Shown here: in pieces, positions 7,856-16,125 of the stretch
How positions within the stretch are numbered: the first letter of the stretch is position 1
Layout: every line of letters starts with the position of its first letter
Assembly: GCA_041589565.1 (NCBI GenBank)
Contig: JBFHVL010000024.1
Span: forward strand, 1-23,178
Direction: 5' to 3'
DNA from: Pleionea sp041589565
Lineage (GTDB): Bacteria; Pseudomonadota; Gammaproteobacteria; Enterobacterales; Kangiellaceae
DNA: 23,178 bases
Notes under the pieces: model-generated
The model's database searches: none
What the model was told of the DNA's origin: nothing
What the model saw: the letters and a program-made list of their open reading frames with translations, nothing else
Program-made: the position numbers and the translations under genes

Positions 7856-7894
7856 TAGCCAATATTTGGCTATTCTTGAAGTAACCTATAAATT
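7856..7894 (+). promoter_or_regulatory. Inverted repeat overlapping a candidate promoter of the GGDEF-EAL gene
   Basis: TAGCCAA (7856-7862) and TTGGCTA (7866-7872) form a perfect 7-bp dyad with a TAT centre. The right arm contains TTGGCT (7866-7871), which is 17 bases from TAAATT (7889-7894), a possible -35/-10 pair. A dyad across the -35 is a common operator position. Transcription would begin near 7901, leaving only about 12 bases before the TTG start. The dyad is certain; promoter and operator roles are inferred. Confidence 0.4.
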
Positions 7895-7912
7895 TTAAGT
7901 TAAATCAAACAG

Positions 7913-10606
7913 TTGCAAAACAAAACTCAAGCAAATTTAGATGGCTCAGCCAAAGAGCTGGAGCGCTTACAGACTCGTATTCGCGAGCTCGAAGCTATTG
8001 CTGAAGAAAAAGAGCACTCCGAAAAAATCCACCGTGCACTTTTGCGCATTGCGTCATTGTCCAGCGAAGCTCGCGAGCTTGCAGACTTCTACTCTGAGCT
8101 GCATCAAATTGTGGGTCAATTGATGTACGCCAATAACTTTTATATTGCGTTACTCACCGACGACAAAGCGCATGTAAAGTTTGAGTACTTTCATGATGAA
8201 GAAGACGATTCCGATCCGACGCAGTGGGATCCCGAGCCACTGGATTCATTTAAGTCAACGCTAACCGGTTACCTGTTCCGAACCGGCGAAGCAATGCTAG
8301 TCGATGAGGATGATCTGAATAAACTATCTGCTGCGGGCGAAGTACAAATTCGCGGTACGCCTATGTCGCAATGGATGGGCGTGCCACTGAAAGCTCAAAA
8401 TGAGACCATTGGTGTTTTGGTGATACAAAGTTACTCCAATGATATTCAATATTCTTTGGGCGACAGAGAACTGCTAATTTTCGTGTCGCAGCAAATTGGC
8501 ATTCTGCTTCAGAAAAAGCGATACGAGCAACGATTAAAAGAATACAACGAGCAATTAGAGCGCAAGGTTGAGCAACGCACCGCCATGTTGCAAAAAATTA
8601 ATCGCGACCTCGAAAAGCAAATCCATGAAACTGAGCAAGCGGAGAGATTACAGGCCGCATTGTTCAAAATTTCTGAACTTACCAATACCGCGCAGGGCCT
8701 CGATGAGTTTTACTTATCGCTGCATAAAATAATTAATGGCATTATGCCATCAAAAAACTTTTACATCTGTACCTACGACGAAAGCGATGGCCAGCTCGAC
8801 TTCCCGTATCATATCGATGAATTCGACTCTAATACCGAATCCAGAAGGTTGGACACCAGCAAAAATATTGATGAGTGTTCACCGACAGAACAAGTTTTGC
8901 GCAGTGGTAAGCCCGTATTAATTAATAAGAAAAACCGCGAAGCCTGGCTAAAGAAGAATGTATTTTTTGGTACAGTCCCCGAAACTTGGCTTGGCGTTCC
9001 ATTATTTCAAAAAGATAACAAAGTATGTGGTGTACTGGCTGTCCAAAGTTACCTAAAGGGTAAGTCTTACACTCGACTCGATGAAGAAGTACTGGTATTT
9101 GTTGCGCAGCAAGTGTCAACGGCGCTAGCTCGAAAACGCAATGCCGAGTCACTCAAAAAAGCCCATGAAGAACTTAAGGCCATAAACGACCAACTGGAAC
9201 GTCGTGTCGAAGAAAGAACCAAAGAGTTATCCATTACCAACAAAACTCTGCAATCGATGCTCGATGAGCGTAATAAAATGCAGAAAAAGTTGGCCTTTGA
9301 GGCTTTTCATGACAGCTTAACCGGCTTGCCTAATCGAGCATTATTCACCAACAGGCTCGAGCAAATTTTACGGCAGCGATCACGTAATCCCAATCTGCAT
9401 TTTAGTGTGCTGTTTCTTGATCTCGATCGTTTTAAAGTTATCAACGATAGCTTGGGGCATTTAATGGGCGATGCTTTATTACAAGAAGTGGCTAGCCGCC
9501 TCGAAGATTGTATTCGCCCTAAAGACACCGTTGCTCGACTTGGGGGCGATGAGTTTTGTATTTTATTGCGTGATATTGATAACGAACGTGACGCAGCAGT
9601 TATCGCAAGTCGTGTGATAGAATCCATCGCCAAGCCATTTCAGCTTAATGAACAAAAAGTTTTCACCTCTACCAGTATCGGGATAACAATCAGTAACGAC
9701 AGTTATAAAAGTCCCGATGACGTTTTACGTGATGCCGATGCAGCCATGTATCATGCTAAAGAAGCTGGCAAAGCGCGATACGCATTATTTGATGTCGAAA
9801 TGCACGATGCAGCGATGAAGCGCCTGACTATAGAAAATGAGCTTCGTCATGCCCTGGAGCGAAATCAGATCAAGGTGTTTTATCAACCCATCGTGTGCTT
9901 GCAAACCCGAAAAATTATTGCATTCGAAGCATTGGCGCGTTGGGTACATCCAGATATGGGAATGATTTCACCTGTTGAATTTATTCCAATTGCCGAAGAA
10001 ACCGGGATGATTCACGATATCGGCTTATTTATTTTGCATCATTCGTTGGGAACCTTAAAGTTCTGGAAAACAGAACTGCCACAATCAGCCGATGTGTCAA
10101 TGAGTGTTAACTTTTCTTCAAAACAAATTGAACATCACGACTTGTTGGCAGAAATTCAACTCGCTTTAGAAGAAAACCAATTAGATGCAAAAAGTTTAAA
10201 AGTAGAGATTACCGAAAGCTTGTTAATCGAGAATGCAGCGCTGGCTCAACGACTGTTGAATCAACTTTCTGAAATTGACATTCCCGTATTACTGGATGAT
10301 TTTGGTACCGGTTATTCTTCATTGAGCTATCTACATAAGTTTACCTTGAGTACCATAAAAATTGATAGGTCATTTATTGATCGTATGGATCGGAGCGATA
10401 AACATTTAACCATAGTTAAAACTATCGCCTATATGAGCTCACAGCTCAATCTTGGATTAATTGCAGAAGGCGTTGAATCAGAACGGCACGTGGAAATCTT
10501 GAAAGAGTTGAACATTCATCAGGCACAGGGCTATTTGTTCAGTATGCCGGTTGATGCTGAGCGGGCGCGCCAACTATTAATTGATTTCAACTCGGGACAA
10601 AGTTAA
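7913..10606 (+). CDS. Cyclic-di-GMP protein: tandem GAF, GGDEF and EAL domains
   Basis: An 897-residue soluble signalling protein. Order: coiled coil (about 8-45), GAF1 (about 55-200), coiled coil, GAF2 (about 262-410), coiled coil (about 415-460), GGDEF (about 460-625), EAL (about 640-885). The cyclase site is an intact GGDEF (544-548) with an RxxD inhibitory site (535-538) five residues before it. The phosphodiesterase part keeps EALAR (672-676), VNFS, EITES, DDFGTGYSSL (from 795), KIDRSF (Lys816) and AEGVE, so both making and hydrolysing c-di-GMP are possible. The two GAF-plus-coil units are paralogous copies about 205 residues apart. The start is TTG: TAA at 7901-7903 closes the frame upstream and the next ATG would cut into GAF1; no ribosome site is visible. 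No membrane segment. The GAF ligand is unknown. Confidence 0.93.
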   Translation: MQNKTQANLDGSAKELERLQTRIRELEAIAEEKEHSEKIHRALLRIASLSSEARELADFYSELHQIVGQLMYANNFYIALLTDDKAHVKFEYFHDEEDDSDPTQWDPEPLDSFKSTLTGYLFRTGEAMLVDEDDLNKLSAAGEVQIRGTPMSQWMGVPLKAQNETIGVLVIQSYSNDIQYSLGDRELLIFVSQQIGILLQKKRYEQRLKEYNEQLERKVEQRTAMLQKINRDLEKQIHETEQAERLQAALFKISELTNTAQGLDEFYLSLHKIINGIMPSKNFYICTYDESDGQLDFPYHIDEFDSNTESRRLDTSKNIDECSPTEQVLRSGKPVLINKKNREAWLKKNVFFGTVPETWLGVPLFQKDNKVCGVLAVQSYLKGKSYTRLDEEVLVFVAQQVSTALARKRNAESLKKAHEELKAINDQLERRVEERTKELSITNKTLQSMLDERNKMQKKLAFEAFHDSLTGLPNRALFTNRLEQILRQRSRNPNLHFSVLFLDLDRFKVINDSLGHLMGDALLQEVASRLEDCIRPKDTVARLGGDEFCILLRDIDNERDAAVIASRVIESIAKPFQLNEQKVFTSTSIGITISNDSYKSPDDVLRDADAAMYHAKEAGKARYALFDVEMHDAAMKRLTIENELRHALERNQIKVFYQPIVCLQTRKIIAFEALARWVHPDMGMISPVEFIPIAEETGMIHDIGLFILHHSLGTLKFWKTELPQSADVSMSVNFSSKQIEHHDLLAEIQLALEENQLDAKSLKVEITESLLIENAALAQRLLNQLSEIDIPVLLDDFGTGYSSLSYLHKFTLSTIKIDRSFIDRMDRSDKHLTIVKTIAYMSSQLNLGLIAEGVESERHVEILKELNIHQAQGYLFSMPVDAERARQLLIDFNSGQS

Positions 10607-10639
10607 CACTTGAGCGATTTTTCCTGCCCAAGTGTTAAC
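10602..10639. terminator. 11-bp inverted repeat between convergent GGDEF-EAL and pepD genes
   Basis: GTTAACACTTG (10602-10612) and CAAGTGTTAAC (10629-10639) are perfect complements around a 16-base spacer. The left arm includes the GGDEF-EAL stop codon; the right arm ends 10 bases from the pepD stop. Placement between convergent genes suggests a shared transcription end. Neither side has a proper T tract, so it may act as an mRNA 3' hairpin and not as a classical intrinsic terminator. Confidence 0.55.
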
Positions 10640-10648
10640 CTACATAGA

Positions 10649-12106
10649 TTATTTTCTGGGGATATGCTTTAACGTATCCACTAACAAATCCCAAAATTTT
10701 TGTACCGACTCGATATGCACTTTTTCATCGGGAGAATGTGCATGGCGAATTGTCGGCCCGAAGGAGATCATATCCCAGTGAGGGTAAGGTTCACTTAGCA
10801 GCCCACACTCCAGTCCTGCATGAATTACCTTAACTTCCGGTTTTTTCCCATACAGAGCCTGATAGCGCTCAATCATTAAAGTCAATACATCACTTTCTGC
10901 GTTAGGTTTCCAGCCGGGATAATCACCATCAATGTGGGTTTGTGCACCGGCCAGTTTAAAGATTCCAGCAATACTTTGCGCTAATTCATCACGAGCAGAA
11001 TTCAATAAACTTCGTACCAGTGACAGCACCTGCACTTTATCACCCTGCGACTTTACCACCGCCAGATTGTTCGAAGTCTCAACCACGCCGGTAAACTCAT
11101 CACTCATTCGAGTGACCCCATTGATGCATCCAGCGACAGCCATAAGTAATTTTTCGGTATAAGCTGGAGCGTACACCTGAGCGGGCTTTTCTATCGGCGC
11201 CATAGTGATGGTTAAGTTAGCGTCGACCCGCTGCAATTCGGTTTTAACTAGATGGCTATATTTTTCCAATGCTTGCTGTAGCTCGTTTACTTTGGCATCA
11301 GAAACCACCACTTTGGTAAATGACTCTCGTGGGATCGCATTACGTAATGTGCCGCCATTAAATTCAAACACTCGCAAATTTAAAGCTTGAGCATTTTCCA
11401 GTAAAAAGCGATTAATGATTTTATTGGCGTTACCACGACCTTTACCAATATCCAACCCTGAATGCCCACCGCGCAAACCTCTTACCGCAATTTCAAAAGC
11501 AACATCGTCTGCGTTGGAAGCTTGCCACTGCATGGGCACACTGGCAGAAACATCAATTCCTCCAGCACAACCAACATAGAGTTCACCTTCATCTTCGGTA
11601 TCGAGATTCAACAGGATTTCACCTTCCAGCCAACCCGGCTTCAGTCCTTTGGCTCCTGTCATACCCGACTCTTCATCTATGGTTAATAAAATTTCCAGTG
11701 GACCATGCTCAATCCCCTCTTCCACCAGTACTGCTAATGCTGCCGCCACACCGATTCCATTATCCGAACCCAAAGTGGTGCCATCAGCCGTTACCCAGTC
11801 ACCGTCCACAATAGGTCGTATCGGATCTCGTTCGAAGTCATGACGGGAGTCGGCATTTTTTTGCGGCACCATATCCACATGGCCTTGCATTACCACGACT
11901 TTACGATCTTCCATGCCCTGAGTCGCTGGCTTACGAATAATCAGATTTCCAATGTCATCCCGTTGATGACTTATCCCGTGTTGGTCACACCATTGCTCAA
12001 TCATGGTCACCACTGCTTCTTCGTGCTTCGATGGTCGAGGTACCTGAGTGAGCTGTTCAAAAATTTGCCAAAGTGTATGGGGGTTTAATTGACTGAGTGT
12101 CGGCAA
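10649..12106 (-). CDS. pepD: Aminoacyl-histidine dipeptidase (cytosol non-specific dipeptidase, M20C)
   Basis: A 485-residue zinc dipeptidase, the same length as E. coli PepD, which hydrolyses Xaa-His (carnosine-type) and many other dipeptides in the cytoplasm. Metal-site features include His76 and Asp78 in MQGHVDMVP, Asp115 in TLGSDNGIG, the catalytic acid pair in LTIDEESG (Glu145-Glu146), and a late histidine in IRHAHSPDEKVHIES. The lid domain sits between. The start is TTG: AGGAG lies 7 bases upstream, and the resulting N-terminus MPTLSQLNPH parallels E. coli MSELSQLSPQ; no nearby ATG exists. The AGGAG overlaps the tilS stop codon region and the genes are 3 bases apart, so translation is probably coupled to tilS. 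Confidence 0.95.
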   Translation of the reverse strand: MPTLSQLNPHTLWQIFEQLTQVPRPSKHEEAVVTMIEQWCDQHGISHQRDDIGNLIIRKPATQGMEDRKVVVMQGHVDMVPQKNADSRHDFERDPIRPIVDGDWVTADGTTLGSDNGIGVAAALAVLVEEGIEHGPLEILLTIDEESGMTGAKGLKPGWLEGEILLNLDTEDEGELYVGCAGGIDVSASVPMQWQASNADDVAFEIAVRGLRGGHSGLDIGKGRGNANKIINRFLLENAQALNLRVFEFNGGTLRNAIPRESFTKVVVSDAKVNELQQALEKYSHLVKTELQRVDANLTITMAPIEKPAQVYAPAYTEKLLMAVAGCINGVTRMSDEFTGVVETSNNLAVVKSQGDKVQVLSLVRSLLNSARDELAQSIAGIFKLAGAQTHIDGDYPGWKPNAESDVLTLMIERYQALYGKKPEVKVIHAGLECGLLSEPYPHWDMISFGPTIRHAHSPDEKVHIESVQKFWDLLVDTLKHIPRK

Positions 12107-12109
12107 AAC

Positions 12110-13519
12110 TTACTCCTGTTTATTGCTTGAATTTAAATTGTCGACCAACTCAAACTGGATGGCCTGTTGATCGTTGCTCACAAAACGCTGATCGTAAAAC
12201 AGACCAACCGCTGCGACCAACTCATCATTATAAAATACCAAAGGAATGCGATTGCGCTGCCAGACAGGTATGGATAACTCCTGATATATTTTTTTTAACT
12301 GGGTTGACTTGTTTCGCCCCTCGGGCCAACAACGTTCTCCCCCCATCCGAGAACAAACCACGATCTTTTCATTTTCCTTGGGCGGGCGAACGCCTGAGTT
12401 GATACTCGGATCATTTGCATTGGCACTCACAAACCTGACGAATAATTGTTGTTGTAAAGGTTCTATCACTAAAGGATTGGGAAAATCTTGCCAGGATAAA
12501 TGAAATTCTGGAGTATCGGCTGCCAGTGACTCCATTAAATGTAAACAATCGCCACTTTGCTGAATGCGCCATTGTCCCCAGTCCAGTTGAATCCTCATAT
12601 CCGATGTCGCTTTCTGGATCTGTTCGATCAGTTGCTGCAGTGCTTTCGCATTTGGCAAATAGTGGGCTCGCTGAGACATCCAAAAACGCAAAACATTAAT
12701 CTGTCGATCGGCATCCAACTTTTGTAATGCAGATAGCACAATAGCGCCATCACAATTTAACTGTTGCCAGTCCTGCTCAGCCAATTGCTCTAGCAGTCGC
12801 TGCGTTTGCTGCATATGTTCCGTGAAGCGACTCAATGCCGAGCGATATCCGGGCCACTGTGACTCGAGCAGCGGTAAAACATCCTGCCGCAAATAATTGC
12901 GTGAAAAATCCGTGTTTTCATTCGACTCATCGTCTACCCATTGCAAAGTTGACTGCCGGGCGATATCGAGCAGACGTTGTTTCGGCAGTTCCAATAGCGG
13001 TCGTAACAGGTAGCGTGACTGTTGTGTTGAAAATCCCTGCATGGCGGCAGCTCCACGCACACCGGCGCCACGCAATAATTTGAGTAATAAGGTCTCGACC
13101 TGATCATCCTGATGATGCCCCAGCCAGATCACATCATCAGGCTTAGCAACGTCAAACAATGCCTGCCACCTCGCCTGCCGAGCCAGTTGTTCAATCCCGT
13201 GTCGTGATTGGTGCTCAATAGCCACGCGCTTGACTTCAAGTGCAACGCCGAGCTTTTGGCAAAGCAGCTTACAAAACTCGGTCCAACGATCCGCATTGGG
13301 ACTCAGCCCATGATTAACATGAATGGCGGCAAGTTCAACGTCAGGCCGCTGATTTTGATACTCAGCCAGCTGTTGTAATAGGACGCAGGAGTCAACACCA
13401 CCACTCAGGGCAACCCACCATTGAGTGGCATGAGTTGGCAATTGCATGGCTAGTTGATGCAGCGCGGTTTGCACACAGGCACTTGAATGATCGAGACTGG
13501 TTTGTCTTGGGTCGGACAT
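12110..13519 (-). CDS. tilS: tRNA(Ile)-lysidine synthase
   Basis: A 469-residue ATP-dependent enzyme that converts C34 of the CAU-anticodon tRNA-Ile to lysidine, so that the tRNA reads AUA and accepts isoleucine. The N-type ATP pyrophosphatase P-loop SGGVDS is at residues 39-44, followed by IHVNHGL, HHQDDQVETLLLKLLRG and the substrate loop RPLLELPKQRLLDIA. The C-terminal TilS domains carry GGERCWPEGRNKSTQLKKIYQE. The start ATG has AAGG 5 bases upstream. It follows accA, separated by a strong stem-loop, and precedes pepD by 3 bases. With only 82 bases between accA and tilS, expression may depend on read-through of that terminator or a weak promoter I cannot define. Confidence 0.95.
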   Translation of the reverse strand: MSDPRQTSLDHSSACVQTALHQLAMQLPTHATQWWVALSGGVDSCVLLQQLAEYQNQRPDVELAAIHVNHGLSPNADRWTEFCKLLCQKLGVALEVKRVAIEHQSRHGIEQLARQARWQALFDVAKPDDVIWLGHHQDDQVETLLLKLLRGAGVRGAAAMQGFSTQQSRYLLRPLLELPKQRLLDIARQSTLQWVDDESNENTDFSRNYLRQDVLPLLESQWPGYRSALSRFTEHMQQTQRLLEQLAEQDWQQLNCDGAIVLSALQKLDADRQINVLRFWMSQRAHYLPNAKALQQLIEQIQKATSDMRIQLDWGQWRIQQSGDCLHLMESLAADTPEFHLSWQDFPNPLVIEPLQQQLFVRFVSANANDPSINSGVRPPKENEKIVVCSRMGGERCWPEGRNKSTQLKKIYQELSIPVWQRNRIPLVFYNDELVAAVGLFYDQRFVSNDQQAIQFELVDNLNSSNKQE

Positions 13520-13540
13520 GGTGCCTTACCAGACGTTAAA

Positions 13541-13577
13541 AATGAAAAGTGTACACAGGCCACTGCCCTGTGTACAC
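13541..13577 (-). terminator. Intrinsic terminator after accA
   Basis: GTGTACACAGG (13549-13559) and CCTGTGTACAC (13567-13577) form a perfect 11-bp stem with a 7-base loop. On the - strand it is followed directly by TTTTCATTTTTAAC. It lies 24 bases after the accA stop, so it should end or attenuate accA transcription ahead of tilS. Each arm also contains the 8-bp palindrome GTGTACAC. Confidence 0.85.
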
Positions 13578-13601
13578 AAAGTGGCGGAGAGCAAAGTCGC
13601 T

Positions 13602-14558
13602 TTAAGACTCGTACTTTCCAAAAGACATAAGTCGTTGATAACGCTCATCGAGCAGATCGTCGAGTGTTTTACCCTGCAATTCACGCAGATCGTCCAGTAC
13701 TCGACGTTTCAAATTGGCGGCCATTGCAGAATAGTCTCGGTGAGCACCACCTAAAGGTTCCGGCACAATCGAGTTAATCAAGTCGAGACTTTTCAATCGT
13801 TCAGCAGTGATTCCCATGGCTTGTGCTGCATCTTTGGCTTTTTCTGCGCTTTTCCACAATATAGAGGCACACCCTTCTGGCGAAATAACCGAGTAGGTGG
13901 CATTTTGTAGCATATTGACTCGATCGCCCACACCAATAGCCAGAGCACCGCCCGAACCACCTTCACCAATAACCGTAGCGATAATAGGCGTGCGAAGCGC
14001 GGCCATAACTTTCAGGTTGCGAGCAATGGCTTCACTTTGACCACGTTCCTCGGCTCCTACTCCCGGATAGGCACCCGGAGTATCAATAAAAGTGACCAGA
14101 GGCAGTTTGAATTTTTCGGCCATTTCCATCAAACGTAAGGCTTTACGATAGCCTTCGGGACGTGGCATACCGAAGTTACGTTTGATTTTTTCTTTGGTAT
14201 CACGCCCTTTTTGATGGCCAATCACCATTACTGGCTGATCGTCAATACGAGCAACGCCACCAATAATGGCCCAGTCGTTGGCAAAAGCACGATCGCCACA
14301 CAGCTCTTCAAAGTCAGTAAAGATAAGATCAATGTAATCCTGAGTGTAAGGTCGCTGTGGATGGCGCGCCAGTTGTGCAATTTGCCAGGCGTCCAGATCT
14401 CTGAAGATTTGCTCCGTCAACTCGCGACTTTTCTTTTGCAGCCGTGCAATTTCTTCTGAAATATTGATTTCAGCGTCACTGCCCACCAGCCGCAACTCTT
14501 CTATCTGCGCTTCCAGCTCAGCAATGGGTTGCTCAAAATCTAAAAAATGCATGCTCAT
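13602..14558 (-). CDS. accA: Acetyl-CoA carboxylase carboxyltransferase subunit alpha
   Basis: A 318-residue protein nearly collinear with E. coli AccA (319). With AccD it forms the alpha2-beta2 carboxyltransferase that moves CO2 from carboxybiotin (AccB) to acetyl-CoA, the first committed step of fatty acid synthesis. Landmarks are MSMHFLDFEQPIAELE at the N-terminus, 'QLARHPQRPYTQDYIDLIF', the 'TFIDTPGAYPGVGAEERGQ' crotonase-fold core, GEGGSGGALAIGVGD and SPEGCASILWKSAEKA. Two ATGs lie three codons apart; the first is preferred because it matches E. coli MSLNFLDFEQ. A promoter at 14639-14666 leaves a leader of about 74 bases containing a small hairpin. It is not next to dnaE as in E. coli. 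Confidence 0.97.
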   Translation of the reverse strand: MSMHFLDFEQPIAELEAQIEELRLVGSDAEINISEEIARLQKKSRELTEQIFRDLDAWQIAQLARHPQRPYTQDYIDLIFTDFEELCGDRAFANDWAIIGGVARIDDQPVMVIGHQKGRDTKEKIKRNFGMPRPEGYRKALRLMEMAEKFKLPLVTFIDTPGAYPGVGAEERGQSEAIARNLKVMAALRTPIIATVIGEGGSGGALAIGVGDRVNMLQNATYSVISPEGCASILWKSAEKAKDAAQAMGITAERLKSLDLINSIVPEPLGGAHRDYSAMAANLKRRVLDDLRELQGKTLDDLLDERYQRLMSFGKYES

Positions 14559-14603
14559 AAATAATGAAATCTCTAATTGATGATCCCCGAAGGAACTCCA
14601 GTT

Positions 14604-14621
14604 GGCGACTGACTCTTCGCC
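14604..14621 (-). promoter_or_regulatory. Hairpin in the accA 5' leader
   Basis: GGCGA (14604-14608) and TCGCC (14617-14621) pair around an 8-base loop within the predicted accA leader, about 45 bases before the ATG. In E. coli the carboxyltransferase is reported to bind accA and accD mRNA; whether this stem has such a role here is only a guess. The stem itself is short. Confidence 0.3.
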
Positions 14622-14638
14622 CAGACTAATGGCAGGCT

Positions 14639-14666
14639 ATTCTAACGTCTTTGGGAAGATATTCAA
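14639..14666 (-). promoter_or_regulatory. Sigma70-type promoter of accA
   Basis: On the - strand TTGAAT (14661-14666) and TAGAAT (14639-14644) are 16 bases apart, matching 4/6 and 5/6 of consensus. Transcription would begin near 14632, about 74 bases before the accA ATG. It lies downstream of the terminator-like hairpin of the FHA gene, as expected for a new transcription unit. Confidence 0.6.
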
Positions 14667-14739
14667 CGAATAAGAAATCGGACAAGTCACGGTAGCTCCC
14701 ATTAAGGGGCTTATCTGAGTCCGTTTCAGAAAGCCAAAT

Positions 14740-14758
14740 GACGCTTTCACTAAGCGTC
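14740..14758 (-). terminator. Terminator-like stem-loop after the FHA gene
   Basis: GACGCTT (14740-14746) pairs with AAGCGTC (14752-14758) around a 5-base loop, 15 bases beyond the FHA stop. On the - strand it is followed by ATTTGGCTTTCT, only moderately T-rich, so termination may be partial. Confidence 0.55.
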
Positions 14759-14773
14759 TTTATTGGATTGGCA

Positions 14774-15154
14774 TTAAGACTTTTCTTTTAAATAGAAGAC
14801 TCCAGGTATCCAGCTCTTTTTAATTTGCTGTGTGGACTGTAGCTCCTGTTGGTCATCATCAATGAATTTAAAGCTCGAAAGCCCGATATTAATGCTGTCA
14901 TTATTAGTGAGACGAGCTGACTCAACCTTTTCACTATTCACAAAGGTTCCATTGGTACTGCTTTCATCTTCAATCCAGCACTCCACTGACTCATCGTTGG
15001 CCCCTTTGACCACCAAAGTCGCATGCTCAAAACTAACCGCCGGATCATCAAGGTAAATATCGCAGTTAGGGGAACGGCCAATAGAAAGCATTTGCTTATT
15101 CAACGCAAAGCGCGTGCCGTGGTGTCCATCGGTCATTAAAACCAGATATGGCAT
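14774..15154 (-). CDS. Small stand-alone FHA-domain protein
   Basis: A 126-residue protein that is almost entirely one forkhead-associated domain, a phosphothreonine-binding fold. Core residues are visible: Gly26-Arg27-Ser28 in LSIGRSPNCDIYLDD, Ser41 and His44 in VSFEHATL, and Asn68-Gly69 in ESSTNGTFVN. A frame-open extension reaches 15208, but the start at 15154 is chosen because AAGGAG lies exactly 6 bases before it and the FHA fold begins immediately (MPYLVLMTDG). No signal peptide. No Ser/Thr kinase, phosphatase or type VI secretion gene is in view, so its partner is unknown. Conservative substitutions in the Ser-Xaa-Xaa-His loop (Phe-Glu where Arg-Arg is common) leave it unclear how tightly it binds phosphopeptides. 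Confidence 0.87.
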   Translation of the reverse strand: MPYLVLMTDGHHGTRFALNKQMLSIGRSPNCDIYLDDPAVSFEHATLVVKGANDESVECWIEDESSTNGTFVNSEKVESARLTNNDSINIGLSSFKFIDDDQQELQSTQQIKKSWIPGVFYLKEKS

Positions 15155-15219
15155 GGGTAGCTCCTTAAAGCACTTTGAAGACTTAAGCATAGATCGATTT
15201 TTCACCATGATCGGTGGTC

Positions 15220-15242
15220 TGGGTCACAAAATAATCGACCCA
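15220..15242. repeat. 6-bp inverted repeat in the queF-FHA gap
   Basis: TGGGTC (15220-15225) and GACCCA (15237-15242) pair around an 11-base AT-rich loop, about 50 bases after the queF stop. It may help end the queF operon transcript or be part of the FHA gene control region. There is no T tract. I see no convincing -35/-10 pair for the FHA gene in this 138-base gap. Confidence 0.3.
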
Positions 15243-15292
15243 CCCAAGGCGATAGGAATAGTCTGCTCTTCTATGAAAACCTTTTGATCCTA

Positions 15293-16111
15293 TTACTGGC
15301 GTGCCAGTCGCAAAAAGGGAACCTGGGTTCGGCAATTGCTGCGCCACGGGTTAATATCCAACCCTCCACGACGAGTGTAGCGTGCAATCACGGTTAACTG
15401 CTCGGGTGCACAGTGTTTCATAATATCCTGGTAAATACGCTCCACGCATTGCTCATGGAACTCATTATGATTACGGAAAGAAACCAGATACTTTAATAAA
15501 GCCTCCGCATCCAGCTTGGCACCACGATATTCAATTACTACTGAAGCCCAGTCCGGCTGAGACGTAATAAGGCAGTTGCTCTTTAACAGGTGAGACACCA
15601 GAGTTTCTTCAACCAAATGCTGAGACTCACAGCTTAGCAACTGAGGAGCATAATCATATTGCTCACACTCAATATCCAGTTCATCGATCAAGTATCCGCT
15701 AACTTCGCCAAAACCTTTTGCCTGATAGTCACTTAACGCATAGAGCGTCACCTTTACTTCCCCTCCGGCGGCTTGCGAGAGATCGCGACTTAACCAGCTT
15801 ACCAGAATGTCCGCATTTTCCAGTTTCTGCTGATTAAAGGAGTTCAAATACAACTTGAACGATTTCGACTCGATAATGTTGGGCGTATCACAGGGAAACT
15901 CAAACTCAACAATCGCCACCTGAGGTTTGCCTTTCAAATTGAGCCAGGACACTTCGAAACCGGTCCAGATATCACCGCCTTGAAATGGGAGTGGCGATGA
16001 TACTCCGATTTCATCGCGTTTTATCTGGCGCGCAACCGGAAATAACAATGTTGGATCATAATGCTCAGGGTAGTCGGTTTGTTTTCCCAGAGGAATATCA
16101 TTAATGTTCAT
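15293..16111 (-). CDS. queF: NADPH-dependent 7-cyano-7-deazaguanine reductase
   Basis: A 272-residue member of the long (bimodular, E. coli-type) QueF class. It reduces the nitrile of preQ0 to the primary amine preQ1, which is inserted into tRNA on the way to queuosine. Visible are the QueF signature ESKSFKLYLNSFNQ (81-94), the catalytic Cys180 and Asp187 in 'LLKSNCLITSQPDWASV', and His219-Glu220 in SFRNHNEFHEQCVERI. Each sits ten positions before its E. coli equivalent (Cys190, Asp197, His229, Glu230). The ATG has AAGAG about 9 bases upstream. It starts 14 bases after rlmM and is last in the DUF1820-rlmM-queF operon. No other queuosine gene is in view. Confidence 0.96.
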   Translation of the reverse strand: MNINDIPLGKQTDYPEHYDPTLLFPVARQIKRDEIGVSSPLPFQGGDIWTGFEVSWLNLKGKPQVAIVEFEFPCDTPNIIESKSFKLYLNSFNQQKLENADILVSWLSRDLSQAAGGEVKVTLYALSDYQAKGFGEVSGYLIDELDIECEQYDYAPQLLSCESQHLVEETLVSHLLKSNCLITSQPDWASVVIEYRGAKLDAEALLKYLVSFRNHNEFHEQCVERIYQDIMKHCAPEQLTVIARYTRRGGLDINPWRSNCRTQVPFLRLARQ

Positions 16112-16125
16112 TAGACCGCACTCTT

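Noticed and set aside
14692..14711. A third REP-like copy (GTAGCTCCCATTAAGGGGCT)
   Set aside because: It shares only a loose AGCTCC/AAGGGGC pattern with the REP pair and lacks the GTAGGAGC head and TTTA-loop stem.
15155..15208. Longer start of the FHA protein
   Set aside because: The ATG at 15154 has an ideal AAGGAG, and the FHA fold starts there.
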